DNA from: Rhodopseudomonas sp. P2A-2r
GTDB lineage: Bacteria; Pseudomonadota; Alphaproteobacteria; Rhizobiales; Xanthobacteraceae
Direction: 5' to 3'
DNA: 64,000 nt
Assembly: GCF_026015985.1 (NCBI RefSeq)
Contig: NZ_CP110389.1
Location: 6,232,001-6,296,000 of the forward strand
Shown piece after piece: positions 55,977 to 64,000 of this stretch (position 1 is its first letter; every line of letters begins with the position of its first letter). The notes beneath the pieces are model-generated. The model saw only the letters and a list, made by a program, of their open reading frames with translations, ran no database searches and had not been told where the DNA came from. The position numbers and the translations under genes were made by a program.

Positions 55977-56570
55977 TCATGGCAGGTTCGGCTTTCCGCC
56001 GTCGATCTTCATGCCGTCGATCTTGGCGCGGAAGGCTTCGGCGTCGCCGAAATCGGCAAAGCCCTGGTAATACGGGTGGGGACCGAGCACGCGGCGGGCA
56101 TGCTTGATCGGACACCAGTACACCTCGGTACGCGCGGCCACCTCGCGTGCAAAGGCAAGGACGCCGTTGCCATAGGAGCAATAGGCGCAATTGATTTTTT
56201 CGAGGATGTTGAGATAGGCCAGATGGTGGCGGTCGAACACCAGGTAATCGCGGCGCCGCACCTTCGATATCTTGTAGACCGGAAAGCAGATCGCCTGGTA
56301 GGCCATCACGAACAGGTCCAGCACCACGAACGGGATGATCAGCGAATAGATCACCGGCGCGGTCAGCACCACCAAGGGGTTGGCATTGCGGATGTAGCGC
56401 GCCAGGTTGACCTTGATGGCGCGCTGAACCGCCAGCACATCGTCAGCGAACACGATCTTGCTGTTCTCGATCCGGTAGCGCAGCGCCTCCCGGCGCTTGG
56501 TCAGCTCGACCTCGATCTCGGCCTCGACGGCCCGCAATTTTTCCATCAGCACGTCGATTTGTGGTGGCAT
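55977..56570 (-). CDS. Conserved membrane protein of unknown function
   Basis: The 197-residue product has an N-terminal coiled-coil-like region (~1-50), two hydrophobic segments (~62-105) and a soluble C-terminal domain. Conserved-looking cysteines are in NCAYCSYGNG and YWCPIKHA, which could bind a metal or form disulfides. I do not recognise the family. The ATG at 56570 is chosen over the longer open frame because the upstream part is Arg/Pro-rich nonsense. It is divergent from polA. Confidence 0.65.
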   Translation of the reverse strand: MPPQIDVLMEKLRAVEAEIEVELTKRREALRYRIENSKIVFADDVLAVQRAIKVNLARYIRNANPLVVLTAPVIYSLIIPFVVLDLFVMAYQAICFPVYKISKVRRRDYLVFDRHHLAYLNILEKINCAYCSYGNGVLAFAREVAARTEVYWCPIKHARRVLGPHPYYQGFADFGDAEAFRAKIDGMKIDGGKPNLP

Positions 56571-56638
56571 CGGAATTCCTTGGCTCGGAGCTGGCCGCAA
56601 GGGCTCACGGAACCGGGTCGGATGCAAGCGACCTCGCA

Positions 56639-56690
56639 CCCCACTCAGTTGTCATCGCCCGCGAAAGCGGGCGATGACAACTGAGTGGGG
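56639..56690. repeat. Perfect 24-bp hairpin with GAAA tetraloop before polA
   Basis: Positions 56639-56662 and 56667-56690 are exact inverted copies enclosing GAAA. The core ATCGCCCGCGAAAGCGGGCGAT is a dispersed Bradyrhizobium-type palindrome; here the symmetry is extended by CCCCACTCAGTTGTC and its complement. It sits 36 bp upstream of the polA start, in its probable leader. Confidence 0.85.
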
Positions 56691-56726
56691 GTGTCATTCC
56701 GCGCCAGGAATCTCTAAATTGCGGCC

Positions 56727-59700
56727 ATGCCGAAAACATCAGAACAGACCGCCGCCACCGCCTCGACCCCCGCCAGCATTCCCGGCAAGGGCGACCATGT
56801 CTTCCTGGTCGACGGCTCAGGCTATATTTTCCGCGCCTACCACGCGCTGCCGCCGCTCAACCGCAAGTCCGACGGGCTGCAGGTCAATGCCGTGCTGGGC
56901 TTCTGCAACATGCTGTGGAAGCTGCTGCGCGACATGCCGCCGGACAACCGGCCGACCCATCTGGCGGTCATTTTCGACAAGTCGGAAGTCACGTTCCGCA
57001 ACAAGCTGTATCCGGAATACAAGGCGCACCGGCCGCCGGCGCCCGACGACCTGATCCCGCAATTCGCGCTGATCCGCGACGCCGTGCGCGCTTTCGACCT
57101 GCCGAGCATCGAACAGGGCGGCTTCGAGGCCGACGACCTGATCGCCACCTATGTGCGCGAGGCCTGCGAACGCGGCGCCACCGCCACCATCGTGTCGTCG
57201 GACAAGGACCTGATGCAGCTCGTCACCGACTGCGTCACCATGTACGACACCATGAAGGACCGCCGGCTGGGCATCCCCGAGGTGATCGAGAAATTCGGCG
57301 TGCCGCCGAACAAGGTGGTCGAGGTGCAGGCGCTGGCCGGCGACAGCGTCGACAACGTCCCCGGCGTGCCCGGCATCGGCATCAAGACCGCGGCGCAGCT
57401 GATCAACGAATATGGCGACCTCGAAACGCTGCTCGCCCGCGCCTCCGAGATCAAGCAGCCGAAGCGGCGGGAATCGCTGATCGAACATGCCGAGAAGGCG
57501 CGGATCTCGCGGCAACTGGTGCTGCTCGACGATCACGTCAAGCTCGATGTGCCGCTCGACGAACTCGCGGTGCACGAGCCCGACGCGCGGAAGCTGATCG
57601 CGTTTCTCAAGCACATGGAATTCTCCACCCTGACGCGGCGCGTCGCGGAGTATTCGCATATCGATCCGGCCGATGTGGACGCCGAATGGGTCAGCGATGG
57701 CGTGGTGCAGCCGCGCAAGGGCGAGGGCGCCTCGCGCAACGATGCCGGTGAGGGCCTGTTCCCAGGCGACTCGCCCTCACCCCGCCCCTCTCCCGCAAGC
57801 GGGAGAGGGAGCGCAGCGCCGGCGAAGAGCGGCAGCGCCCACACCTCCGCTGGTGTCACCGGCCGCCCTGCGCTCTCCCCGATCTCGCTTGCCGCCGCCC
57901 GCGCCGAAGCCGCGCGAAAAATCCCGGTCAACCGCGAAGCCTATGTGCCGGTGCGCACGCTGGCGGAGCTCAGCCAGTGGATCTCGCGCATCCACGACCT
58001 CGGCCATTTCGCCTTCGAGGCCAAGGCGACCTCGATCGATCCGATGCAGGCCGACCTTGTCGGCCTCGCGCTATCACTCGGACCCAACGACGCCTGCTAC
58101 ATTCCGCTCGGCCACCGGCAGTCCGGCGACGCGTCCGGCCTGTTCGCCTCCGGCCTGGAGCCCGACCAGATCCGGCCCGCCGACGCGCTGGAAGCACTGA
58201 AGCCGCTGCTGGAATCCGAAGGCATTCTGAAGATCGGCTTCGCCATCAAGTTCACCGCGGTGCTGCTGGCCCAGCACGGCATCACCATCCGCAATGCCGA
58301 CGACGTCCAGCTGATGTCCTATGCGCTGGACGCAGGACGCAATGCCCATGGCCTCGACGCTCTGACCGAGCGCTGGCTCGGTCACGCCAATCTCAGCTAT
58401 GGCGACGTGATCGGCTCCGGCAAGAACAAGCTGGTGTTCGACAAGGTGGCCATCGACAAGGCCACCGCTTATGCCGCCGAGGATGCCGACGTGCTGCTGC
58501 GGCTGTGGCGCGTGCTGAAGCCGCGGTTGCCCGCCGAGCACATGACCACGGTCTACGAGACGCTGGAGCGACCGCTGATATCAGTGCTGGCCCGCATGGA
58601 GCGGCGCGGCATCTCCATCGACCGCCAGGTGCTGTCGAAACTGTCGGCGGATTTCGCGCAGACGGCGGCGCGCATCGAGGCGGAGATCCGCGAGATCGCC
58701 GGCGAGGATATCAACATCGGCAGCCCGAAGCAGCTCGGCGACATCCTGTTCGGCAAGATGGCTTTGCCGGGTGGCTCGAAGACCAAAACCGGCGCGTGGT
58801 CGACCTCGGCCTCGATCCTCGAGGACCTCGCCGAGGAAGGCCACGCCTTCCCGCGCATGATCCTTGACTGGCGCCAGGTCTCAAAACTGCGATCGACCTA
58901 TACCGATGCGCTGCCCAACTACGTTCATCCGCAGACCCACCGCGTCCATACCACCTATGCGCTGGCGGCGACCACCACCGGCCGGCTGTCGTCCAACGAG
59001 CCGAACCTGCAGAACATCCCGGTGCGCACCGAGGACGGCCGAAAAATCCGCCGCGCCTTCATCGCCGCCCCCGGCCACAAGCTGGTGTCGGCGGACTATT
59101 CGCAGATCGAGCTGCGGCTGCTGTCGGAGGTCGCCGACGTGCCGGCGTTGCGCACCGCGTTCCAGGAAGGCACCGACATTCACGCCATGACTGCGTCGGA
59201 AATGTTCGGGGTACCGGTCAAGGATATGCCGGCCGATATCCGCCGCCGCGCCAAGGCGATCAACTTCGGCATCATCTACGGCATCTCGGCCTTCGGCCTC
59301 GCCAACCAGCTCGGCATTCCCCGCGAGGAGGCCGGCGCCTACATCAAGAAGTACTTCGAGCGCTTCCCCGGCATCCGCGCCTATATGGACGCGACGCGGG
59401 ATTTCTGCCGCGCGCACGGCTATGTGGAAACCCTGTTCGGCAGGAAGTGCCACTATCCGGACATCAAGGCCTCCAACGCCTCGATCCGATCCTTCAACGA
59501 GCGCGCCGCCATCAACGCGCGACTGCAGGGCACCGCCGCCGACATCATCCGCCGCGCCATGGTGCGGATGGAGGACGCTTTGAGCGGGAAGAAACTCTCG
59601 GCGCAGATGCTGCTGCAGGTCCATGACGAGTTGATCTTCGAGGTGCCCGACGACGAGGTCGCCGCCACGCTGCTGGTGGTCCAGCGCGTCATGCAGGATG

Positions 59701-59780
59701 CGCCGTTCCCGGCGGTGATCTTGCACGTTCCGCTGCAGGTCGACGCACGGGCGGCCAATAACTGGGAAGAGGCGCATTAA
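56727..59780 (+). CDS. polA: DNA polymerase I
   Basis: The 1017-residue product has an N-terminal 5'-3' nuclease (~20-310), a 3'-5' exonuclease-fold domain (~395-600) and a C-terminal family A polymerase (~630-1015). Polymerase motifs are intact: A DYSQIELRLLSE, B RRAKAINFGIIYGIS, C VHDELIFEV. The exonuclease site looks inactive: the DxE motif is E431-A-K433 and the exo II aspartate is T510, although Y582/D586 (exo III) remain. A linker at ~335-390 is unusually long and contains a palindromic repeat in frame. It is likely monocistronic. Confidence 0.93.
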   Translation: MPKTSEQTAATASTPASIPGKGDHVFLVDGSGYIFRAYHALPPLNRKSDGLQVNAVLGFCNMLWKLLRDMPPDNRPTHLAVIFDKSEVTFRNKLYPEYKAHRPPAPDDLIPQFALIRDAVRAFDLPSIEQGGFEADDLIATYVREACERGATATIVSSDKDLMQLVTDCVTMYDTMKDRRLGIPEVIEKFGVPPNKVVEVQALAGDSVDNVPGVPGIGIKTAAQLINEYGDLETLLARASEIKQPKRRESLIEHAEKARISRQLVLLDDHVKLDVPLDELAVHEPDARKLIAFLKHMEFSTLTRRVAEYSHIDPADVDAEWVSDGVVQPRKGEGASRNDAGEGLFPGDSPSPRPSPASGRGSAAPAKSGSAHTSAGVTGRPALSPISLAAARAEAARKIPVNREAYVPVRTLAELSQWISRIHDLGHFAFEAKATSIDPMQADLVGLALSLGPNDACYIPLGHRQSGDASGLFASGLEPDQIRPADALEALKPLLESEGILKIGFAIKFTAVLLAQHGITIRNADDVQLMSYALDAGRNAHGLDALTERWLGHANLSYGDVIGSGKNKLVFDKVAIDKATAYAAEDADVLLRLWRVLKPRLPAEHMTTVYETLERPLISVLARMERRGISIDRQVLSKLSADFAQTAARIEAEIREIAGEDINIGSPKQLGDILFGKMALPGGSKTKTGAWSTSASILEDLAEEGHAFPRMILDWRQVSKLRSTYTDALPNYVHPQTHRVHTTYALAATTTGRLSSNEPNLQNIPVRTEDGRKIRRAFIAAPGHKLVSADYSQIELRLLSEVADVPALRTAFQEGTDIHAMTASEMFGVPVKDMPADIRRRAKAINFGIIYGISAFGLANQLGIPREEAGAYIKKYFERFPGIRAYMDATRDFCRAHGYVETLFGRKCHYPDIKASNASIRSFNERAAINARLQGTAADIIRRAMVRMEDALSGKKLSAQMLLQVHDELIFEVPDDEVAATLLVVQRVMQDAPFPAVILHVPLQVDARAANNWEEAH
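57775..57815 (+). repeat. Palindromic repeat inserted in frame within polA
   Basis: CCCTCTCCCGC (57786-57796) and GCGGGAGAGGG (57799-57809) flank AA, preceded by CCCTCACCCCG. This matches the intergenic palindrome family at 14632-14781. It is translated as part of the linker (SPSPRPSPASGRGSAAP) between the 5' nuclease and exonuclease-fold domains without breaking the frame. Confidence 0.8.
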
Positions 59781-59804
59781 CCGCGTCGAGGTCGGTAAGC
59801 AGCA

Positions 59805-59857
59805 TGTATCGAATCTCGATACAATCAGCTGGTCCGGCGTATCGGAAAATGATACAC
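59805..59857. promoter_or_regulatory. HigA operator region
   Basis: TGTATCGAATCTCGATACA (59805-59823) is a perfect inverted repeat with a 3-bp centre. A second site, GTATC-N7-GATAC at 59839-59855, repeats the half-site. Both lie immediately upstream of the higB start, as expected for autoregulation by the antitoxin. Confidence 0.75.
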
Positions 59858-59864
59858 TGGGCCG

Positions 59865-60146
59865 GTGATCAAGAGTTTCAAAATCCGGATGACACAGGCG
59901 GCATTTGACGGAGAGGCTCTCAAGGGCTTTCCGGCTGCTCTGCTGAAGGTGACGCGACGGCGATTGAACTATCTGGACTCGGCGACCTCGCTGCACGATT
60001 TGCAATCTCCGCCTGGAAATCGACTGGAGGCCTTGAAAGGAGACCGTCAGGGCCAACATTCGATCCGTGTGAACGATCAGTTCAGGATCTGCTTTGTCTG
60101 GACCTCGGAAGGTCCGACGGATGTGGAATTTGTCGATTACCACTGA
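59865..60146 (+). CDS. higB: HigB-type toxin (RelE superfamily)
   Basis: The 93-residue predicted ribosome-dependent mRNA endonuclease has HigB features: GNRLEALKGDRQGQHSIRVNDQFRICFVW and the C-terminal VEFVDYH. The start is a GTG at 59865. It precedes its antitoxin, the reversed gene order typical of higBA. Confidence 0.88.
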   Translation: MIKSFKIRMTQAAFDGEALKGFPAALLKVTRRRLNYLDSATSLHDLQSPPGNRLEALKGDRQGQHSIRVNDQFRICFVWTSEGPTDVEFVDYH

Positions 60147-60169
60147 CAATGCTGATGTAAGGAAATTCG

Positions 60170-60477
60170 ATGGTCAAGAAGCTGCCCCCATGCATCCCGG
60201 AGAAGTGTTGCGCGAGGAATTTCTTGTTCCGCTCGGGCTGTCCGCCGGCGGCCTTGCGAAGGCTTGCGGCGTCCCCCGCACCCGAATCGAGCGGCTAGCC
60301 AATGAAGAGGCCGGCATCACCGCGGACACCGCCCTCCGGCTTGGAAAGGCGCTCGACACGTCGGCACAGCTCTGGCTCAATTTGCAGAACGCCTACGATA
60401 TGCGGATGGCCGAACGTCATATCGGCAAGGAACTAGAGAAGATTTCTCCGGTGACACGCTCAGCGGCTGCGGCCTGA
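60170..60477 (+). CDS. higA: HigA-type antitoxin, XRE helix-turn-helix (apparent 1-base loss)
   Basis: The antitoxin binds HigB and represses the operon. The helix-turn-helix (LSAGGLAKACGVPRTRIERLANEE) is intact. The natural start is the ATG at 60170 with AAGGAA upstream, giving MVKKLPP, but the frame is then off by one. One extra C in the CCCCC run (60185-60189) yields MVKKLPPMHPGEVLREEF, the classic HigA N-terminus. If the sequence is correct as given, translation would have to start at the ATG at 60190, which lacks a good ribosome-binding site. Span 308 bp is one base short; repaired length is 102 residues. Confidence 0.87.
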
Positions 60478-60513
60478 TCGCCTTCAGACAATCATTCAAT
60501 CTCCGAGACCCTC

Positions 60514-61149
60514 ATGCCCCACATCACCTCACTGCTCGCCTTCGCCCTGGTCTCCCTCGGCATGGTGCTGACGCCCGGGCCGAACATGATCTATCTGATC
60601 TCGCGCTCGATCACCCAGGGCGCCGCGGCCGGCATGGTGTCGCTCGGCGGCGTGGCCTTGGGTTTTGTTTTTTACATGCTGTGCGCGGCGTTCGGCATCA
60701 CGGCGCTGCTGTTCGCGGTGCCCTATGCCTATGACGCGCTGAGGCTGGCCGGCGCGGCCTATCTCGGCTGGCTGGCGTGGCAGGCGCTGAAACCGAATGG
60801 CCGCTCCCCGTTCCAGGTGAAGGAGCTCGCCGTCGACGGCCCGCGCAAACTGTTCGCCATGGGGTTCGTTACCAACCTGCTCAATCCGAAGATCGCCATG
60901 CTGTATCTGGCGCTGCTGCCGCAGTTCATCGATCCCGCCATGGGCAGCGTGCTGACGCAGTCGCTGGCGCTGGGTTCGGTGCAGATCGTCATCAGCGTCG
61001 GCGTCAACGCGCTAATCGCGCTCGGCGCCGGCTCGATCGCATTGTTTCTCGGGCAGCGCCCGATCTGGCTCAAGCTGCAGCGCTGGCTGATGGGCACCGT
61101 GCTCGCCGGCCTCGCGGTGCGCATGGCGTTGGAGACGCGACGGAGCTGA
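60514..61149 (+). CDS. LysE-family amino-acid/threonine exporter
   Basis: The 211-residue inner-membrane protein has about six hydrophobic segments and the LysE/RhtB signature GMVLTPGPNMIYLISRSITQG (~12-32), plus NLLNPKIAMLYLALLPQF. It exports amino acids or homoserine lactone-like compounds. It is 36 bp after higA. Confidence 0.87.
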   Translation: MPHITSLLAFALVSLGMVLTPGPNMIYLISRSITQGAAAGMVSLGGVALGFVFYMLCAAFGITALLFAVPYAYDALRLAGAAYLGWLAWQALKPNGRSPFQVKELAVDGPRKLFAMGFVTNLLNPKIAMLYLALLPQFIDPAMGSVLTQSLALGSVQIVISVGVNALIALGAGSIALFLGQRPIWLKLQRWLMGTVLAGLAVRMALETRRS

Positions 61150-61471
61150 CGCTCCTTCTTCTGTGTTGAGAGACGACGTGGCCGACATTCGGCTCAACTA
61201 TGAGCGCAATGATACCTGCGGTTTCTGAAAGTACCACTGCAAATCGACGCGCGCATGGCCGCCCTCCAGACCTATCACATAGGTACATAAATCTGGCGAT
61301 CAGTCTGGCAACTGAAGCTGACGACCCGCCATCGATGCAGCTTCGACGGGCAAACATGCGTGCCCATTCACGTAGTTCTACGGACGTTTCAACGTTGCCA
61401 TGGCCTGTTATATTCGGCTCAAATTAATCTGATTACTTTAGGCTTCGCCGATCATCTGGCGGATAATACCT
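61150..61471. other. Intergenic region before the GGDEF-EAL gene
   Basis: These 322 bp are lower in GC than their surroundings. They should contain the promoter of the GGDEF-EAL gene. No gene, repeat or structured RNA is apparent to me. Confidence 0.4.
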
Positions 61472-63604
61472 ATGCCTCGGCGTCGAAAGCGTCTTCTCGA
61501 TCGATTGAAGTTGCGCCCGGAATTCGTCGCGGCGGCAAGCGTGGCGCTGGCGTTGGCCGTCGGTCTCCTCGCCATCGGCATCTATCTTCCCGATGCGATG
61601 AAGGCAGCCGCCATCGAGGCCGCCTATCGCAGCAACATCGAGACCGTCGACCAGATCAAGCTGACGCGCGGCTACTACACGCGGAACGTGGTCGCAAAGG
61701 AGCTGGCAAGCGGACACCTGACCCCGTCGCACGATCACAAGGGAAATCCCAACGCGATCCCGCTACCGGCCACCTTCGTCCAGGACATCTCCGATCTACT
61801 CAAGGAGAGGGATACCACCCTCTCGCTGATCAGCCCGTACCCTTGGCCGAACCGGGCCGGCCGGACCATGGACAGTTTCCAGACCACCGCGTGGGATGCG
61901 TTCCAGCGCGATCCGTCTGCGATCGTTTCGCGCGAGGAAACGCGCGACGGCAAGCGCCTGCTGCGCATCGCGGTACCGGATCGCATGACCGAGGCGGCCT
62001 GCGTGAGTTGCCACAACAACAGTCCGGAATCACCGAAAAGAGATTGGAAGCTCGACGACGTTCGTGCGGTCATGGAGGTGACAAAAGTCATCGAGCCCTA
62101 CCTGGCGGCGGCAGAGCAGCGCAGCCGCATGATCGTGCTGGCCATCACCGCGGCGACGACTGTCGTGATCCTCATCCTGTTCGGCGTGGCGGCACTCTTT
62201 GCACGGCACGAACGGGAGAAGCGGGACACCGACCAGCATGTCCACTATCTCGCACATCACGATTCGATGACCGGCACGCTGAACAGGGGAAGTTTCCTGG
62301 CCAGCCTGACGGGCGCCATGTCGAGATTGCAGTCGCGCTCGCGTGTTGCCGTCCATTATATCGATCTCGACAGATTCAAGGAAATCAACGATCAACTCGG
62401 GCACGGTGTCGGCGACGAACTGCTTCGCGCGGTGGCCAAACGACTGAAGCGGCTGCTTGGTCCGGAAGATATCATCTCCCGGCTTGGCGGCGACGAGTTT
62501 GCCGTCGCGCAAACCAACCTGCAGGATCCCGGTGAGGTCGGCGTGATGGCCGATCGGATCACGCGCGCTTTGGCCAAGCCGTTTCAACTCAGCCATCACA
62601 GCGTAATCGTTTCCGGCAGTGTCGGCAGCGCCGGCGCGACCGTCTCGCATGCGACCGGGGATGAACTGCTCGAAGATGCCGATATCGCGCTGTACCGGGC
62701 CAAGCATGCCGGTCGCGCGTGCTATGTGGTATTTGCCCCTGAGATGCGCGATGCGATGCTGACGCGCCGTCAGCTCGAGGCCCATATCCGTGACGCCGTC
62801 GCGCGGGAAAAATTCGAAGTGTATTTTCAACCGTTGGTTCGAAGAAGCGGCAGGCTGGACGGATTCGAGGCGCTCCTGAGGTTACGCGACGATCGCGGCG
62901 AATTCATTTCGCCGTCGGTATTCGTTCCGATGGTCGAAGACATGGGTGCAATCGACAGCCTGGGCGCGTGGGTCATCAGGAACGCCTGCGCGGCGGCCGC
63001 GACGTGGCCGGCTCACCTGAAGATCAGCGTCAACCTGTCGCCGGTGCAATTCAGGAGCCCGAATTCGATCGCCGCTATTGTCGCCGACGCCATTGCGGCA
63101 AGCGGACTTGGTGCCGGCCGGCTCGAACTGGAGATCACCGAAGGGCTGCTACTCGAGGCCATCGACGATGTGATCGAGCAGCTCTTTGAACTCAAGAATG
63201 CCGGCGCTGCGATCGTCATGGACGACTTCGGAACCGGCTATTCAAGCCTCGGCTATCTCTGGAGGCTGCCGTTCGACAAGATCAAGGTCGACAAGTCGTT
63301 TGTTCCGGAAGAAGAGGCATCGCAACAGTCCGTCACCCCGGTGCTACAGACGATCATCGGGCTCGGCCGCACCCTGAACATGGAAGTGACGGTCGAAGGC
63401 ATCGAGACCGAGGCGCAGGCCGAATTCTTCCGAGACCTGAATTGCGACTACCTGCAGGGCTATCTCTTCGGCAGGCCCATGCCACGCGGCGATGCGGCGA
63501 TCGTCATTCTTCGCGATCTGCTCGACGAAATGGCGGAATCCATCGGCAGCGGCGCAGTCGCCACTGCCGATGAAACCACTTGCCTGGATCAGGTCGCCGG
63601 ATGA
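61472..63604 (+). CDS. Membrane GGDEF-EAL protein with Tll0287-like (DUF3365) haem-sensor domain
   Basis: The 710-residue cyclic-di-GMP enzyme has an N-terminal membrane helix (~18-38), a periplasmic DUF3365 domain (~45-205) with CVSCHN (a CxxCH c-type haem motif), a second helix (~215-240), and cytoplasmic GGDEF (~260-430) and EAL (~440-690) domains. GGDEF is intact (RLGGDEFAV). The EAL domain retains FEALLRL, NLSPVQF, DDFGTGYSS and KVDKSF, so both synthesis and breakdown are possible. It probably links redox or gas sensing in the periplasm to biofilm or motility. Confidence 0.87.
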   Translation: MPRRRKRLLDRLKLRPEFVAAASVALALAVGLLAIGIYLPDAMKAAAIEAAYRSNIETVDQIKLTRGYYTRNVVAKELASGHLTPSHDHKGNPNAIPLPATFVQDISDLLKERDTTLSLISPYPWPNRAGRTMDSFQTTAWDAFQRDPSAIVSREETRDGKRLLRIAVPDRMTEAACVSCHNNSPESPKRDWKLDDVRAVMEVTKVIEPYLAAAEQRSRMIVLAITAATTVVILILFGVAALFARHEREKRDTDQHVHYLAHHDSMTGTLNRGSFLASLTGAMSRLQSRSRVAVHYIDLDRFKEINDQLGHGVGDELLRAVAKRLKRLLGPEDIISRLGGDEFAVAQTNLQDPGEVGVMADRITRALAKPFQLSHHSVIVSGSVGSAGATVSHATGDELLEDADIALYRAKHAGRACYVVFAPEMRDAMLTRRQLEAHIRDAVAREKFEVYFQPLVRRSGRLDGFEALLRLRDDRGEFISPSVFVPMVEDMGAIDSLGAWVIRNACAAAATWPAHLKISVNLSPVQFRSPNSIAAIVADAIAASGLGAGRLELEITEGLLLEAIDDVIEQLFELKNAGAAIVMDDFGTGYSSLGYLWRLPFDKIKVDKSFVPEEEASQQSVTPVLQTIIGLGRTLNMEVTVEGIETEAQAEFFRDLNCDYLQGYLFGRPMPRGDAAIVILRDLLDEMAESIGSGAVATADETTCLDQVAG

Positions 63605-63632
63605 GCGGCTCTTTGCAGGGTGAGACGAATCG

Positions 63633-64000
63633 TCAATCCAGCTTCACGTCGAACCCGCGCTTCACCGCCGGCCGCGCCATTAGCTGATTGTACCAACGGC
63701 CCACATTGGCAAAATCATCGAACGACACCTTGTGGCGTTCATGCCGCCAGGCCCAGCCGAGAATCGCGAAATCCGCCACCGACAATTCGCCGGCGACGAA
63801 TTCGTGGGTCGCAAGCCGGCGGTCGAGCACGCCGTAGAGCCGCCGCGTCTCGTCGGAATGGCGCTGCAGCCCATAGGCGCGCTTGGCCTCGTCCTCGAGC
63901 GCGATGAAGTGATGAACCTGGCCGGGCATCGGGCCAAAGCCGCCCATTTGCCACATCAGCCATTCCCACACCGGGATGCGCTCGCCCAGCGATTTCGGCA
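63633..64000 (-). CDS. Glutathione S-transferase-like protein (C-terminal part)
   Basis: The frame runs off the right edge; ~121 C-terminal residues remain. The helical domain includes VWEWLMWQMGGFGPMPGQVHHF, typical of Nu/YghU- or beta-class GSTs, and the N-terminal thioredoxin fold lies outside. It is convergent with the GGDEF-EAL gene. Confidence 0.85.
   Translation of the reverse strand, partial: PKSLGERIPVWEWLMWQMGGFGPMPGQVHHFIALEDEAKRAYGLQRHSDETRRLYGVLDRRLATHEFVAGELSVADFAILGWAWRHERHKVSFDDFANVGRWYNQLMARPAVKRGFDVKLD

Overview
The window is high-GC chromosomal DNA from an alphaproteobacterium of the Bradyrhizobium/Rhodopseudomonas/Tardiphaga group (Nitrobacteraceae, Hyphomicrobiales). The evidence is a Bradyrhizobium-type Porin_2 outer-membrane porin, NAD-dependent formate dehydrogenase genes, Liv-type ABC transporters, an MgtC protein, a DmeR/DmeF metal-efflux pair, and intergenic palindromes of the kind scattered through these genomes. 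I found no rRNA, tRNA, CRISPR array, transposase or complete prophage. The assignment is inference from protein families; no database search was run.

Layout. 1-3.9 kb: fdsA (partial), fdsB, fdsG and a LysR regulator (molybdenum formate dehydrogenase). 4.1-9.3 kb: a small conserved protein, a TPR/SPINDLY-type glycosyltransferase, a porin and a MarR regulator. 9.4-22.4 kb: a long minus-strand catabolic cluster of amidohydrolase, three-subunit molybdenum hydroxylase (with a CoxS-CoxG fusion), LivJHMGF importer, Rieske protein and perhaps an alpha/beta-hydrolase-fold protein, with a divergent MarR regulator. 22.5-24.1 kb: two gene remnants joined back to back at a deletion scar, then DUF6916 and GNAT genes. 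24.1-29.1 kb: dmeRF and the modEABC molybdate operon with a ModE-like box. 29.3-36.2 kb: HU, MgtC, a TetR-controlled MFS/hydrolase operon, and an SDR/XRE divergent pair. 36.4-41.7 kb: a Zur-box-controlled zinc operon (58-aa His-rich membrane protein, znuC, znuB, znuA, COG0523 GTPase, WD40 protein) and crcB. 41.8-44.9 kb: superoxide dismutase, GNAT, DUF2147, DUF3095. 45.1-50.1 kb: an HlyD/RbbA/YhhJ-type export system. 50.2-56.6 kb: PhoD phosphatase, Orn/Lys/Arg decarboxylase, GNAT, RMD1/YagE protein and a membrane protein. 56.7-64 kb: polA, higBA, a LysE exporter, a haem-sensor-like GGDEF-EAL protein and a partial GST.

Two themes link the regions. Molybdenum: formate dehydrogenase and the xanthine-dehydrogenase-family hydroxylase both need the cofactor whose metal the modEABC genes import. 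Metal homeostasis: Ni/Co efflux, Zn uptake and Zn chaperone genes each carry a recognisable operator.

A quality point matters for reuse. Five genes (modC, a small Pro-rich protein, DUF3095, the Orn/Lys/Arg decarboxylase and higA) are each broken by the apparent loss of exactly one base inside a homopolymer run. That pattern fits sequencing or assembly error better than gene decay, and I annotate these as single genes spanning the shift.

The most promising less-described systems are the amidohydrolase/hydroxylase/Liv cluster and the His-rich leader gene of the Zur-controlled zinc operon. The in-frame palindromic repeat and the degenerate proofreading site in polA are also worth a look.
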